Positions 43,486 to 51,442 of a DNA stretch of 52,181 nt are shown piece by piece. The notes beneath the pieces are model-generated. The model made no database searches. It worked only from the letters and a program-made list of their open reading frames with translations, and had not been told where the DNA came from. Location of the stretch: positions 1 through 52,181 of the forward strand of contig NZ_DITB01000032.1 in assembly GCF_002422095.1 (NCBI RefSeq). The letters run 5' to 3'. A program made the translations under genes and the position numbers. The stretch comes from Flavobacterium sp. UBA6195 (lineage in GTDB: Bacteria > Bacteroidota > Bacteroidia > Flavobacteriales > Flavobacteriaceae). Position 1 is the stretch's first letter, and every line of letters begins with the position of its first letter.

Positions 43486-44115
43486 ATGAAAAAACTATTT
43501 TTACTTCTTATTTTATCAATATCAACAATCGGAATCGCTCAAAAAGGAAAAACAAAAGCAAAAGCAGCAGCTTCAAAAAATGTTGTTTTAACGAAAGTTG
43601 ATAACATTTCTGCTGAGGTTATTTCTGATAAATCAGGAAAGCGAGTAGTTCTTTTTGTCAAAAATGAAGATAAAGTAGATACACTAGAAGTAAAAAAACT
43701 TGAAAAAACGGATTTTAAACCAACTGGTTTTGTTGTAAAAAGTTTTTCAACGCAAGGAAAAAAGTTTTATCATGTAAACTGGCAAGAAGAAATTAAAATT
43801 GATACCAAACTAAAAAAAGAAAATGGTAATGTTACAGAAGATCAACTTTGGGATATTGAATCAAAAACGCTTTTGTTAGGAAATACTCAAAAGTCGAGTC
43901 ATATTAAGGAAACGGTTTTTTTAGATGCTAACAAAACCGCTTCTCATGATGTTGAAAAAAATAGAAATGAAGGTTTTGAATTTGTGTTGAACGCTGATGG
44001 AAGTTTTGCTCTAAAAACGAAAACTCAAAACAGCATTTATGTTTACAATGTAACTACAGGTAAATATGAAATAAAAGGTGCTCCGAAGTCTTCAGGAACA
44101 AAAAAGAAAAGATAA
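43486..44115 (+). CDS. Exported protein of unknown function
   Basis: 209 residues. A signal peptide (MKKLFLLLILSISTIGIAQ) precedes a very lysine-rich, basic mature protein; both ends are basic (KGKTKAKAAASK and SSGTKKKR). The middle alternates predicted beta strands, for example RVVLFVKNEDKVDTLEVKKL and KKFYHVNWQEEIKID. No cysteine, no recognised domain and no catalytic motif. Probably periplasmic. It stands alone between the dnaK terminator and a bidirectional terminator. Confidence 0.65.
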   Translation: MKKLFLLLILSISTIGIAQKGKTKAKAAASKNVVLTKVDNISAEVISDKSGKRVVLFVKNEDKVDTLEVKKLEKTDFKPTGFVVKSFSTQGKKFYHVNWQEEIKIDTKLKKENGNVTEDQLWDIESKTLLLGNTQKSSHIKETVFLDANKTASHDVEKNRNEGFEFVLNADGSFALKTKTQNSIYVYNVTTGKYEIKGAPKSSGTKKKR

Positions 44116-44138
44116 ATTCTGTTTATTATTAAAATTAA

Positions 44139-44172
44139 AAAGGGGAGAGCTTTACAACTTTCCCCTTTATCT
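44139..44172. terminator. Bidirectional terminator between convergent genes
   Basis: AAAGGGGAGAG (44139-44149) pairs with CTTTCCCCTTT (44158-44168), one G-T pair, with T-rich sequence after and A-rich sequence before it. Confidence 0.85.
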
Positions 44173-44186
44173 TTAATATTCAATTT

Positions 44187-46727
44187 TTATTTTGGCTTCA
44201 TAGCATTTTCAATTCTCGCAACTAAATCATTTAAATGGAATTTAGTCAATCGATCAGAAGAAGCTGCAGCAGTTGATTTTAATTGATTTTTTAATTCATT
44301 TAATTGACCACGAGCAATTGAAGGGATATCGGTATCCGCTAAAACAATTCTTCTTCCATTGAAGAAAGCAACATTGTTTTTATCGCTTGACATTGTTTCA
44401 ATTAATTTTGATACATATAATTTTTGAAGATTTCTTCTGTAAATATCAATTGGTGCATTTGTTCTTACTTCAGAAAAAATACCTTTTCTTAAATCGCTCA
44501 TTAATTCATCAACTGAATAATTTGCTTTGCTTTGTGAAGAAGTTTCTAATAATCGAACCAAACGATCTCCAGCCAATAAACTTGATAAAGTACCGTCTTG
44601 AATTGACTTAATTACTTCAACGCCGTTTTCTGGTCTAATTTTAGATAAAATATTTTGATCTAATAACCATTTTGGGGTTTTAAATAATTGCTCATTTAAG
44701 AAAGCAACAGCTTCATTTTGAATTGATGATGGAACAACTTCGTATTTGTCACCTTGCATGTCGTATGTTTTTGGAGTTTCGTAAATACCACCAACGTTTT
44801 TAGTAACATGTCCCATATAACGTCTGTACTGACCAGTTAGCGAGTTGTACAAACCATTTAATTCATCATAATCTTCACCTTCTTCTTTGCTCCATTCAAT
44901 TAAGTTAGGTAAAATTCTTTTCAAGTTCTTAATACCATATACAGAAGCTTTCATTGCATTATCCCCTAAATCTTCAGTTTGATAGCGTGGGTCATAAGGA
45001 TTTGTTTCAGTACCAAACCACAAACGACGATTTTTGTATGCGTCTTTAGTCATCTCATTCAATAATGCTTTTTCAGTATCTTCATCTTTAGCATCATTAA
45101 AATACGAATATCCCCATTTAATAGCCCATTTGTCATAATCACCAATTCTTGGGAATAAATCTTTTACACCATCTTCTGGTTGCGCTACATAGTTAAAACG
45201 AGCATAATCCATGATAGATGAGGTGTGACCGTTTTTCTTTTGGAACTCAGGATCTCTTAATTTTTCTACTGGAGTTGCAAAACTTGCTCCCATGTTATGA
45301 CGTAATCCTAAAGTATGGCCTACTTCATGAGCCGCTACAAATCGAATTAATTCGCCCATTAATTTATCGTCAAATTTTTTATTTCTAGCTTGTGGATCAA
45401 CTGCCGCAGTTTGAATTAAATACCAATCGCGCAATAAACTCATAATATTATGGTACCATCCAATGTGACTTTCCATAATTTCACCTGTTCTTGGGTCGTG
45501 AACATTTGGTCCATAAGCATTTTGAATATCTGCTGCAAAATAACGTAACACTGAAAAACGTGCATCTTCTAAGCTCATTTCAGGATTATTTTCTGGCCAA
45601 TATTCCCCACGAATTGCGTTTTTCCAACCAGCAAATTCAAATGCTTCTTGCCAGTCGTCGATACCTTGTTTAATGAAAGGTTTCCACTTGTCTGGAGTTG
45701 CAGGATCTAAATAATAAACGATAGGTTTTTTAGGTTCAATTAATTCTCCTCTTTTTTGTTTTTCTGCATCTTCAGCATTTTTAGGTTCTAATCTCCATCT
45801 AACAGCAAAAATTTCTTTATCAGCTTTTTGAGAATCTTCTTCAAAAACATCATAATCATTAGCAAAATATCCAACTCGCTTATCAAAAGCTCTTTTTCTC
45901 ATTGGCTTTTGTGGTAATAATATCATTGAGGTATTAAACTCAAATGTTACAACTCCTGCATCAACTCCTGCTGGCAAATCAGTTCCAATTCTTGGTGTTG
46001 GTGATAAAGAGATTTGTCTTGGAACGGTAGTAAAAGTTTTAACCGTTCTAATTTCTGTATTTATTGGAAAACTTTTGATGCTTTGAATAAATGATCTGTC
46101 TTTTTGAAATGCTTGTATTTTTAACATTTGCTTATCTAAAGAACCTAAAGAAAAGGTTTGTAAATCGGAATCAAATGCAGAAGTCATATCAATTACATAG
46201 CCCACATTTTCTTTACCTTTTGCATCTTTTTTATAGGCTAAGACATCGAAGTTTCCAATAATAGGATCAGCACTTGAGTTTTTTACTGCCTTTGTGATTG
46301 GTTTGTCCTCATCAGGAGTTGCTATTACATAAGTAATAGAACGAACTAATATGTTGTGATTTAAGCCTTTTTCAAATTTTATTACCTGACGGTTTACTTC
46401 TTCTCCACCAAATATACCACCACCAGCAGGGGTTTTAGAGTATCTTGTAATGGTCATAATTTCTTTGCCGATTAAAGAATCAGCAATTTCAAATAAATAT
46501 TTATCACCTACCTTATGAACATCAACTAATCCTTTTTGAGTAACAGCGGTAGAATCAATTACTTTCTTGTAAGGTTTTGGTTCTTTTTTGCCTTCTGGTT
46601 TTTTTGCATCTGTAGCAACAGTTGCCGTTTTATTACCATTTGTGGTTTTCTTCTTGTTTTGTGTTGCACTACAAGAAAATAGAAATAGTACTAAAAGACT
46701 ACTCAATAAAGTTAGTTTGTTTTTCAT
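44187..46727 (-). CDS. Lipoprotein zinc metalloprotease (DUF5117/DUF5118, metzincin motif)
   Basis: 846 residues. The lipobox LFSC makes C19 the likely lipid anchor, and a Lys/Thr-rich linker follows to about residue 55. DUF5118-like (about 55-105) and DUF5117-like (about 110-310) domains precede the protease domain. This has the full metzincin signature H467-E-V-G-H-T-L-G-L-R-H477, and SIMDYARFNY supplies a Met-turn-like methionine. Large secreted lipoproteins of this type are common in Bacteroidota and are presumed to digest proteins outside the inner membrane. The family is clear, the substrate unknown. Confidence 0.88.
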   Translation of the reverse strand: MKNKLTLLSSLLVLFLFSCSATQNKKKTTNGNKTATVATDAKKPEGKKEPKPYKKVIDSTAVTQKGLVDVHKVGDKYLFEIADSLIGKEIMTITRYSKTPAGGGIFGGEEVNRQVIKFEKGLNHNILVRSITYVIATPDEDKPITKAVKNSSADPIIGNFDVLAYKKDAKGKENVGYVIDMTSAFDSDLQTFSLGSLDKQMLKIQAFQKDRSFIQSIKSFPINTEIRTVKTFTTVPRQISLSPTPRIGTDLPAGVDAGVVTFEFNTSMILLPQKPMRKRAFDKRVGYFANDYDVFEEDSQKADKEIFAVRWRLEPKNAEDAEKQKRGELIEPKKPIVYYLDPATPDKWKPFIKQGIDDWQEAFEFAGWKNAIRGEYWPENNPEMSLEDARFSVLRYFAADIQNAYGPNVHDPRTGEIMESHIGWYHNIMSLLRDWYLIQTAAVDPQARNKKFDDKLMGELIRFVAAHEVGHTLGLRHNMGASFATPVEKLRDPEFQKKNGHTSSIMDYARFNYVAQPEDGVKDLFPRIGDYDKWAIKWGYSYFNDAKDEDTEKALLNEMTKDAYKNRRLWFGTETNPYDPRYQTEDLGDNAMKASVYGIKNLKRILPNLIEWSKEEGEDYDELNGLYNSLTGQYRRYMGHVTKNVGGIYETPKTYDMQGDKYEVVPSSIQNEAVAFLNEQLFKTPKWLLDQNILSKIRPENGVEVIKSIQDGTLSSLLAGDRLVRLLETSSQSKANYSVDELMSDLRKGIFSEVRTNAPIDIYRRNLQKLYVSKLIETMSSDKNNVAFFNGRRIVLADTDIPSIARGQLNELKNQLKSTAAASSDRLTKFHLNDLVARIENAMKPK

Positions 46728-46744
46728 TTTTTTGTTAGTTTATT

Positions 46745-46752
46745 CAAATTTA
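46745..46752 (-). promoter_or_regulatory. -7 box of the metalloprotease gene
   Basis: TAAATTTG on the minus strand fits TAnnTTTG, 17 nt before the start codon. It lies in a perfect inverted repeat, ATTCAAA-TTTA-TTTGAAT (46742-46759), that could be an operator. Confidence 0.45.
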
Positions 46753-46877
46753 TTTGAATTCTTTGTTTTATGTATCTCAATTAAGTTTTTATTAAGAATT
46801 TTAACATTAAATTTTATAAGTTTTTTTTAAAATTACATTTTAACTTTATTATGCATGCATAGTATTTGCTTTTTTTG

Positions 46878-46885
46878 TAATTTTG
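46878..46885 (+). promoter_or_regulatory. -7 box of the nitronate monooxygenase-like gene
   Basis: TAATTTTG fits TAnnTTTG, 18 nt before the ATG at 46904. It supports that start over the upstream TTG at 46883, which lies inside the box. No clear -33. Confidence 0.5.
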
Positions 46886-46903
46886 ATTTTAAATTTAATT
46901 TAT

Positions 46904-47854
46904 ATGGAAAAACAATCTTTGACTTCGATTTTACAAATTACTCATCCTGTAATTATGGCTCCTATGTTTTTAGTTTCAAATACTAAAATGGTTATTGAAG
47001 GAATGAAGAGTGGAGTAGCAGGTTGTATTCCAGCATTGAATTACAGAACTTTAGAAGAATTAAAATCCGCAATTCACGAATTAAAAGCCTCTAAAGTTTC
47101 AGGCGGAAGTTTTGGATTTAATTTAATAGTAAACAAATCCAACGTTAAATACAAAGAACAATTACGTATTTTGTGTGAAGAAAAAGTTGATTTCATTCTA
47201 ACTTCGTTAGGTTCACCAGAAGAAACTATCAAGGAAGCTCATAAAGTTGGAATTAAAGTTTTTTGTGATGTAACTGATTTAGCTTTCGCAAAAAAAGTAG
47301 AAAGTTTAGGAGCTGATGCAATAATAGCAGTAAATAATCAAGCTGGTGGACATAGAGGAAATATTAGTCCGGAAGAATTAATAAAATCTTTAAATGAAAA
47401 TACTTCTTTACCAGTAATTTCAGCTGGTGGAGTAGGAAGTAAGGTCGATTTAGAAAAAATGCTAAGTTATGGAGCGGTTGGTGTTTCTGTAGGAAGTCCG
47501 TTTATTGCTTCAATTGAATCTGGAGTTTCTCAAGAATACAAACAAGCGTGTGTAGATTATGGTGCAAAAGATATCGTAATGACAGAACGAATTTCGGGAA
47601 CACCATGTACAGTAATCAATACGCCTTATGTTCAAAAAGTAGGAACTAAACAAACGTGGTTAGAAACTTTATTAAATAAAAATAAAAACCTAAAAAAATG
47701 GGTCAAAATGATTCGTTTTTACATCGGAATGAAAGCTACTGAAAAAGCCGCAACACAAGTAACTTATAAAACCGTTTGGGTTGCTGGTCCAAGTATTGAA
47801 AATACGAAAGCTATTTTACCAGTTTCTGAAATTGTAGCAAAATTGGTTAAGTAG
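46904..47854 (+). CDS. Nitronate monooxygenase family flavoprotein
   Basis: 316 residues from the ATG at 46904. FMN-dependent TIM-barrel enzyme of the 2-nitropropane dioxygenase/FabK family. The start PVIMAPMFLVSNTKMVIE, the AIIAVNNQAGGHRGN motif with the histidine near the flavin, LPVISAGGVG and the phosphate-binding GAVGVSVGSPFIA are visible. Members oxidise alkyl nitronates such as propionate 3-nitronate, or act as enoyl-ACP reductases (FabK). The AGGHRG motif suits the nitronate enzymes. No fatty-acid genes lie nearby, so FabK is less likely. Confidence 0.85.
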   Translation: MEKQSLTSILQITHPVIMAPMFLVSNTKMVIEGMKSGVAGCIPALNYRTLEELKSAIHELKASKVSGGSFGFNLIVNKSNVKYKEQLRILCEEKVDFILTSLGSPEETIKEAHKVGIKVFCDVTDLAFAKKVESLGADAIIAVNNQAGGHRGNISPEELIKSLNENTSLPVISAGGVGSKVDLEKMLSYGAVGVSVGSPFIASIESGVSQEYKQACVDYGAKDIVMTERISGTPCTVINTPYVQKVGTKQTWLETLLNKNKNLKKWVKMIRFYIGMKATEKAATQVTYKTVWVAGPSIENTKAILPVSEIVAKLVK

Positions 47855-47874
47855 TTAATTTATACATACATTTG
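47843..47874 (+). promoter_or_regulatory. Promoter of the small gene at 47889
   Basis: TTGG (47843-47846), 20 nt, then TACATTTG (47867-47874), a full match to TAnnTTTG. The -33 box lies inside the end of the preceding gene, and the start codon follows 14 nt after the -7 box. Confidence 0.6.
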
Positions 47875-47888
47875 CTAAAATAATTTCA

Positions 47889-48278
47889 TTGAAAAGAGTC
47901 GCTCATTATATCATAACTATCTTAACCGTTTTTGTATTCGGTTATTTGTTGTTGCGTAGTGATGAAACTTTGTCAATTTCTCAACCTGTAAAAAAGGAAT
48001 CTACAAAGGAAATTTATTTAAATTTCAGTCAAGGGAAGATCGATTTTAATCAAGATGGAATTCAAAAAGAATCAGTTTCTCTAAAAACGAATCATAATTT
48101 TTCGAATTCGAGTGAAAGTGTCAGAAAACAAATTCCTTCATTTTTATTACCAACTTCTTTAATTCAATTGGAGTTATTTAATAGGAATAGTTTTGAAGTT
48201 TTCTTTATTAAAAAGAATCTTTTATGTCTGTTTTTAAACACTTCAAGAATTATTTTTCCATTTCATTATTTCTGGTAA
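47889..48278 (+). CDS. Small exported or membrane-anchored protein of unknown function
   Basis: 129 residues. Begins with TTG (47889) just after a good promoter. The N-terminal basic residues and helix (HYIITILTVFVFGYLLL) form a signal anchor. The middle is polar with no cysteines, and the end is hydrophobic and aromatic (FHYFW). I recognise no family. The promoter makes it more likely to be a real gene than a chance frame, but codon-level evidence is limited. The hydrophobic C-terminus could be an extra membrane segment. Confidence 0.5.
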   Translation: MKRVAHYIITILTVFVFGYLLLRSDETLSISQPVKKESTKEIYLNFSQGKIDFNQDGIQKESVSLKTNHNFSNSSESVRKQIPSFLLPTSLIQLELFNRNSFEVFFIKKNLLCLFLNTSRIIFPFHYFW

Positions 48279-48361
48279 AATTTATTTTAAGCTTCGTTAA
48301 TCCCTTGTAAATAGTATACTTGGGTTGTTTTACTATACACTTAATTTAAAATAAATTCAAA

Positions 48362-48838
48362 ATGGATATTACCAACACTTTTATAGGAATCGTATTCTTT
48401 TCCTTAATTATTATTCCTATTTTCATCATCAATAATAATATTAGAAAGAGAAAAAATCAATTATTAAACACGTTAAACGAATTATCATCAGATAAAAATG
48501 CTAAGTTTTCAGAAACCGATTTTTGGTCAAACAATTCAGGAATTGGTCTAAAAGGCAAAATGTTAGCTTACTTCAGAAAAGAGGAAGAAACTCAAGACAA
48601 TGAAGTAGTTGATTTGAAAGAAGTTAAGAAATGTTCTTTAGTTCAATTTGACAGACACGGAAATGTACCAAAAAACAATCATGAAATTAATAAATTGGCT
48701 TTGCATTTATCATTAAACAATCACAAAGAAATTCATTTAGTTTTCTTTCATGCTGATGCTAAAAATTTCATCATAGGAGAAGAATTTAGAATAGCAAAAA
48801 AATGGTATGATATTATTAATAAGGAAATAATGAATTAA
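48362..48838 (+). CDS. Membrane-anchored protein of unknown function
   Basis: 158 residues. One N-terminal helix (TFIGIVFFSLIIIPIFI) is followed by basic residues (NNIRKRKNQ), which fits an anchor with the soluble part in the cytoplasm. The soluble domain has SSDKNAKFSETDFWSNNSGIGL and a C-terminal predicted strand-helix segment (IHLVFFHADAKNFIIGEEFRIAKKW). I recognise no family. A -7-like TATACTTG lies at 48315, one base off consensus. It ends 12 nt before a strong bidirectional terminator. Confidence 0.65.
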   Translation: MDITNTFIGIVFFSLIIIPIFIINNNIRKRKNQLLNTLNELSSDKNAKFSETDFWSNNSGIGLKGKMLAYFRKEEETQDNEVVDLKEVKKCSLVQFDRHGNVPKNNHEINKLALHLSLNNHKEIHLVFFHADAKNFIIGEEFRIAKKWYDIINKEIMN

Positions 48839-48850
48839 ATAAACTAATAT

Positions 48851-48896
48851 TTAAAAGCATTTACAATGACTTAATTGTAAATGCTTTTAAGTTTTT
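48851..48896. terminator. Bidirectional terminator, 48362 gene / mscS
   Basis: TTAAAAGCATTTACAAT (48851-48867) is perfectly inverted at 48874-48890, a 17-bp stem with a 6-nt loop and a T-rich tail. It lies between convergent genes. Confidence 0.9.
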
Positions 48897-48907
48897 CATT
48901 AAAATAT

Positions 48908-49444
48908 TTAATCATAAAATTCTTTCTCTTCCAAAGATTTTGTAACAACAGAAATACCTTTTTGCATTAATAAATTGTTTGGATAGGTAATCATTTCGCC
49001 ATCTATTGTCCTTAATACAATATAAAAAGCTTTAATATCGTCTATCTCACCTTCAATAGGAAAATCTTTATCATGAATTTTAATTTTATCACCAATTTTA
49101 AAAGGATAAGAAAAAAAGATGATAATGCCAGCAGTAATGTTACTTAAAATCGACCATTGCGCAAAAGATGCCACACCCACAACCGCAAAAACTGAAGAAA
49201 TAAAAAGTAAAATTTGATCTTTTTTAACGCCCCAAATGATAGTTATTGATAACAAAGCTAAAATTACAAGAAGCAAATTTATGTATTTGATAATCAAATT
49301 TGTACGATGTTCTAAAACTTCATTTAATTGAGCAAAACGCTTAACAACTTTAGCAATGCTAATTCGTAAAATAATATAAAAAAATAATACAACTAGGGTT
49401 GCAATTTCTTCATGTAAATACGGATTTTTAATTAAATCAAACAT
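48908..49444 (-). CDS. Short MscS-type mechanosensitive channel
   Basis: 178 residues, against about 280 for E. coli MscS. Three hydrophobic segments (about 15-35, 50-72, 78-115) end in the pore-lining, Gly/Ala-rich AVVGVASFAQWSILSNITAG, followed by the beta domain (PFKIGDKIKIHDKDFPIEGEI, LRTIDGEMITYPNNLLMQ). The C-terminal alpha/beta vestibule domain is missing and the chain ends soon after. No frameshift remnant is visible before the terminator, so it looks like a naturally short form. It would release solutes on hypo-osmotic shock. It starts within the last 8 nt of maf. Confidence 0.82.
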   Translation of the reverse strand: MFDLIKNPYLHEEIATLVVLFFYIILRISIAKVVKRFAQLNEVLEHRTNLIIKYINLLLVILALLSITIIWGVKKDQILLFISSVFAVVGVASFAQWSILSNITAGIIIFFSYPFKIGDKIKIHDKDFPIEGEIDDIKAFYIVLRTIDGEMITYPNNLLMQKGISVVTKSLEEKEFYD

Positions 49445-50021
49445 ACTGCATCAATTTTTGAAATAACATTTCGGTTGGTAAACCTACCACATTTGTATAA
49501 GAACCTTCAATTTTTGAAATTCCGATTAAGCCAATCCAATCTTGAATTCCGTAACTTCCAGCTTTGTCAAAAGGTTGGTAATTATCAAGATAATATTTGA
49601 TTGCTTCATCAGATAAATTGGCAAAAGTAACTTTGGTCACACAATGAAAAACTTCCGTTTTCTCAATAGATTTCAAGCAAACAGATGTAATCACTTCGTG
49701 CGTTTGATTCGCTAATTGTTGTAACATTTGAAACGCGTCGTCATAATCTTTTGGTTTCCCTAAAGCTTTACCGTTTAACCAAACAATTGTGTCACTCGTA
49801 ACTAAAACATCGTTTTCTTTTAGTTCGTTTTCGAAAGTACTTGCTTTTAATTCGGCTAAGAAATTGGTGATTTCTTCCGCTTGTAAATGTTCTGGATAGA
49901 TTTCTTCAATTTCTTTTAGGCGAATGGTGTAATGCAAATCCATTTCCTTAAAAAACTGCTGTCTTCTTGGCGAACCCGAAGCTAAAATAATGTTGACTGT
50001 ATTGAGTTTGTCTTTAAGCAT
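49437..50021 (-). CDS. maf: Maf-family nucleoside triphosphate pyrophosphatase
   Basis: 194 residues. Hydrolyses non-canonical or surplus nucleotides such as dTTP, UTP and modified pyrimidines. The family start ILASGSPRRQQFFKEM and the catalytic VTSDTIVWLNGKALGKPKDYDDAFQML are clear; KAGSYGIQDWIG is the third motif. It overlaps ubiA upstream and mscS downstream by 8 nt each, so the three are probably co-translated. Confidence 0.93.
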   Translation of the reverse strand: MLKDKLNTVNIILASGSPRRQQFFKEMDLHYTIRLKEIEEIYPEHLQAEEITNFLAELKASTFENELKENDVLVTSDTIVWLNGKALGKPKDYDDAFQMLQQLANQTHEVITSVCLKSIEKTEVFHCVTKVTFANLSDEAIKYYLDNYQPFDKAGSYGIQDWIGLIGISKIEGSYTNVVGLPTEMLFQKLMQYV

Positions 50022-50937
50022 TGGCTAATTTTAAATTGAAAACAATAACAGCAACTGATAAAATTCCAAAAAATAATATGATTTTCAAAACCAAACTCAA
50101 ATGATGAAATTCTTTTTTCGTTGTGGCATTCAATAATTTCACTCCGAAATAAATAAGTGGACCAACGATTAAAATCATCGTATAATATACTACGTAATCC
50201 AATTCGAATAAATTAGAATTTACATAATAGGCTAAAATTCCAATTGAAATTACGGTTAAAACACCCACAATTATTTTCGTTTTTTGAACTCCAATAGCGA
50301 TAGGTAAGGAATTAATTCCTGATTGATAATCGCCATCCATATCTTCCATGTCTTTAACAATTTCACGAATCAAATTGATGATAAAAGCAAAAATGGCATA
50401 ATGCATTAAAATATCAAAAGCTTCTTTCATTCGGAAACGATTATCCATATCGATTGCGGGTAAAATATCAAATAATCCAATGATGATAATACTAGTGGAA
50501 AGCATCAAGGCTACTACCACATTTCCAAGAACTGGAATTTGCTTGAAACTAGTAGCATACATATATAGTAAAGTTGCCACCAAAATAAACATGGAAGCAA
50601 AAGTAGGTTTGTAAATCACATTCGATAAATAAAATCCAATTCCAACACCAACAATCGTCAAACCAATGTACCAATTATACGCTACTGTTTCCGAAATAGA
50701 AACACCCACCACACGGTTTTGAGGTTTAGCAATTTCATCAGTATCCTGATCCATAATATTATTGATGACATAACCGCCAGCAGCGATGCAAACTGTTGCT
50801 ATCACTAATAAAATATAATTAAAATCGGTTAAGGCTAAGTCTACATACGATTGTGCTAAAAATAAATAACGAAACACCAATTGCATGAAGGCTAGCATTA
50901 GTAAATTTTGGTATCGAATTAGTTTTAAGTATTTCAT
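50014..50937 (-). CDS. UbiA-family prenyltransferase
   Basis: 307 residues with about nine membrane helices. The first Asp-rich motif is NNIMDQDTDEIAKP and the second is IVKDMEDMDGD, both needed to bind the prenyl diphosphate through magnesium. Homologues in Flavobacteriia are usually labelled geranylgeranylglycerol-phosphate geranylgeranyltransferase; the substrate is not proven. It could prenylate a glycerol phosphate or a quinone precursor. The start codon lies 2 nt from a ten-unit heptad repeat, which may affect its expression. It overlaps maf by 8 nt. Confidence 0.85.
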   Translation of the reverse strand: MKYLKLIRYQNLLMLAFMQLVFRYLFLAQSYVDLALTDFNYILLVIATVCIAAGGYVINNIMDQDTDEIAKPQNRVVGVSISETVAYNWYIGLTIVGVGIGFYLSNVIYKPTFASMFILVATLLYMYATSFKQIPVLGNVVVALMLSTSIIIIGLFDILPAIDMDNRFRMKEAFDILMHYAIFAFIINLIREIVKDMEDMDGDYQSGINSLPIAIGVQKTKIIVGVLTVISIGILAYYVNSNLFELDYVVYYTMILIVGPLIYFGVKLLNATTKKEFHHLSLVLKIILFFGILSVAVIVFNLKLANA

Positions 50938-50939
50938 GT

Positions 50940-51009
50940 TTCAGTATTCAGTTTTCAGTGTTCAGTATTCAGTTTTCAGTGTTCAGTATTCAGTGTTCAG
51001 TATTCAGTT
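50940..51009. repeat. Ten tandem TTCAGTN heptads
   Basis: Seventy bases made of ten units TTCAGTN in which only the seventh base varies, in the order A, T, G, A, T, G, A, G, A, T. It lies 2 nt upstream of the ubiA start and contains the stop codon of the four-helix bundle gene. It is not CRISPR: there are no spacers. Confidence 0.95.
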
Positions 51010-51371
51010 TTTACACCGAATTTTGCTGGATTTAATAACATATAATTTATCAGTTTTCCGACTTCTTTATTCTTCTCGGTTAATTCGATAAAAGTGTTTT
51101 CATTAATGTATTTACAAGCGAATGCAAATTCTAACCAAGTTTGTGTTTCTGAGTTTTCGGCATCACTATCTGTTAATTTACTATGAAAGTGTTTTGGGTA
51201 AACTCTTTTCCTGTATGATTCAGCAATATTTGCACAAACACTTCGAGATGATCGTCTAATTTGGTCAGTAAGTGAATAGGTTTCTTCTTTTGGAAACGAT
51301 TTTGAAACTTCAAAAATCTCCATTGCAACTTCAAATCCTTTTTTGTAGGCTAATAAATCTTGATAAATCAT
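50997..51371 (-). CDS. Four-helix bundle protein (23S rRNA IVS-type, PF05635)
   Basis: 124 residues of the family first found in intervening sequences of 23S rRNA. Conserved motifs are DLLAYKKGFEVAMEIFEVSK, LTDQIRRSSRSVCANIAESY and the third and fourth helices from LEFAFACKYI. The fold is a helical bundle forming pentamers in relatives, also related to Avd of diversity-generating retroelements, but no reverse transcriptase is present here. Its function as a free gene is unknown. Between kdsC and ubiA it looks like an insertion, and its last three residues and stop (T-E-Y) are encoded by the heptad repeat. Confidence 0.88.
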   Translation of the reverse strand: MIYQDLLAYKKGFEVAMEIFEVSKSFPKEETYSLTDQIRRSSRSVCANIAESYRKRVYPKHFHSKLTDSDAENSETQTWLEFAFACKYINENTFIELTEKNKEVGKLINYMLLNPAKFGVKTEY

Positions 51372-51402
51372 TTTAAAGTATTAATAGTCTATATACAATT
51401 TA

Positions 51403-51437
51403 TTCAACTGGCCACTCCACACTGACCACTGATTACT
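51403..51437. repeat. Five heptads ending in ACT
   Basis: TTCAACT, GGCCACT, CCACACT, GACCACT and GATTACT follow one another, so ACT recurs exactly every 7 bp. The tract abuts the kdsC stop region and carries the ACTGA word, inverted relative to the TTCAGTN array at 50940. Confidence 0.75.
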
Positions 51438-51442
51438 TATCA

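Noticed and set aside
50940..51009. CRISPR array
   Set aside because: Units are 7 bp and contiguous, with no spacers and no cas genes in the window.
50885..51091. Plus-strand open frame translating the heptad array into a repeated V-F-S-V-Q-Y-S peptide
   Set aside because: It exists only because the 7-bp repeat has no stop in that frame; it overlaps ubiA and the four-helix bundle gene antisense.
50997..51371. Diversity-generating retroelement or 23S rRNA insertion
   Set aside because: The four-helix bundle protein resembles Avd/IVS proteins, but no reverse transcriptase, template repeat or rRNA sequence is present.
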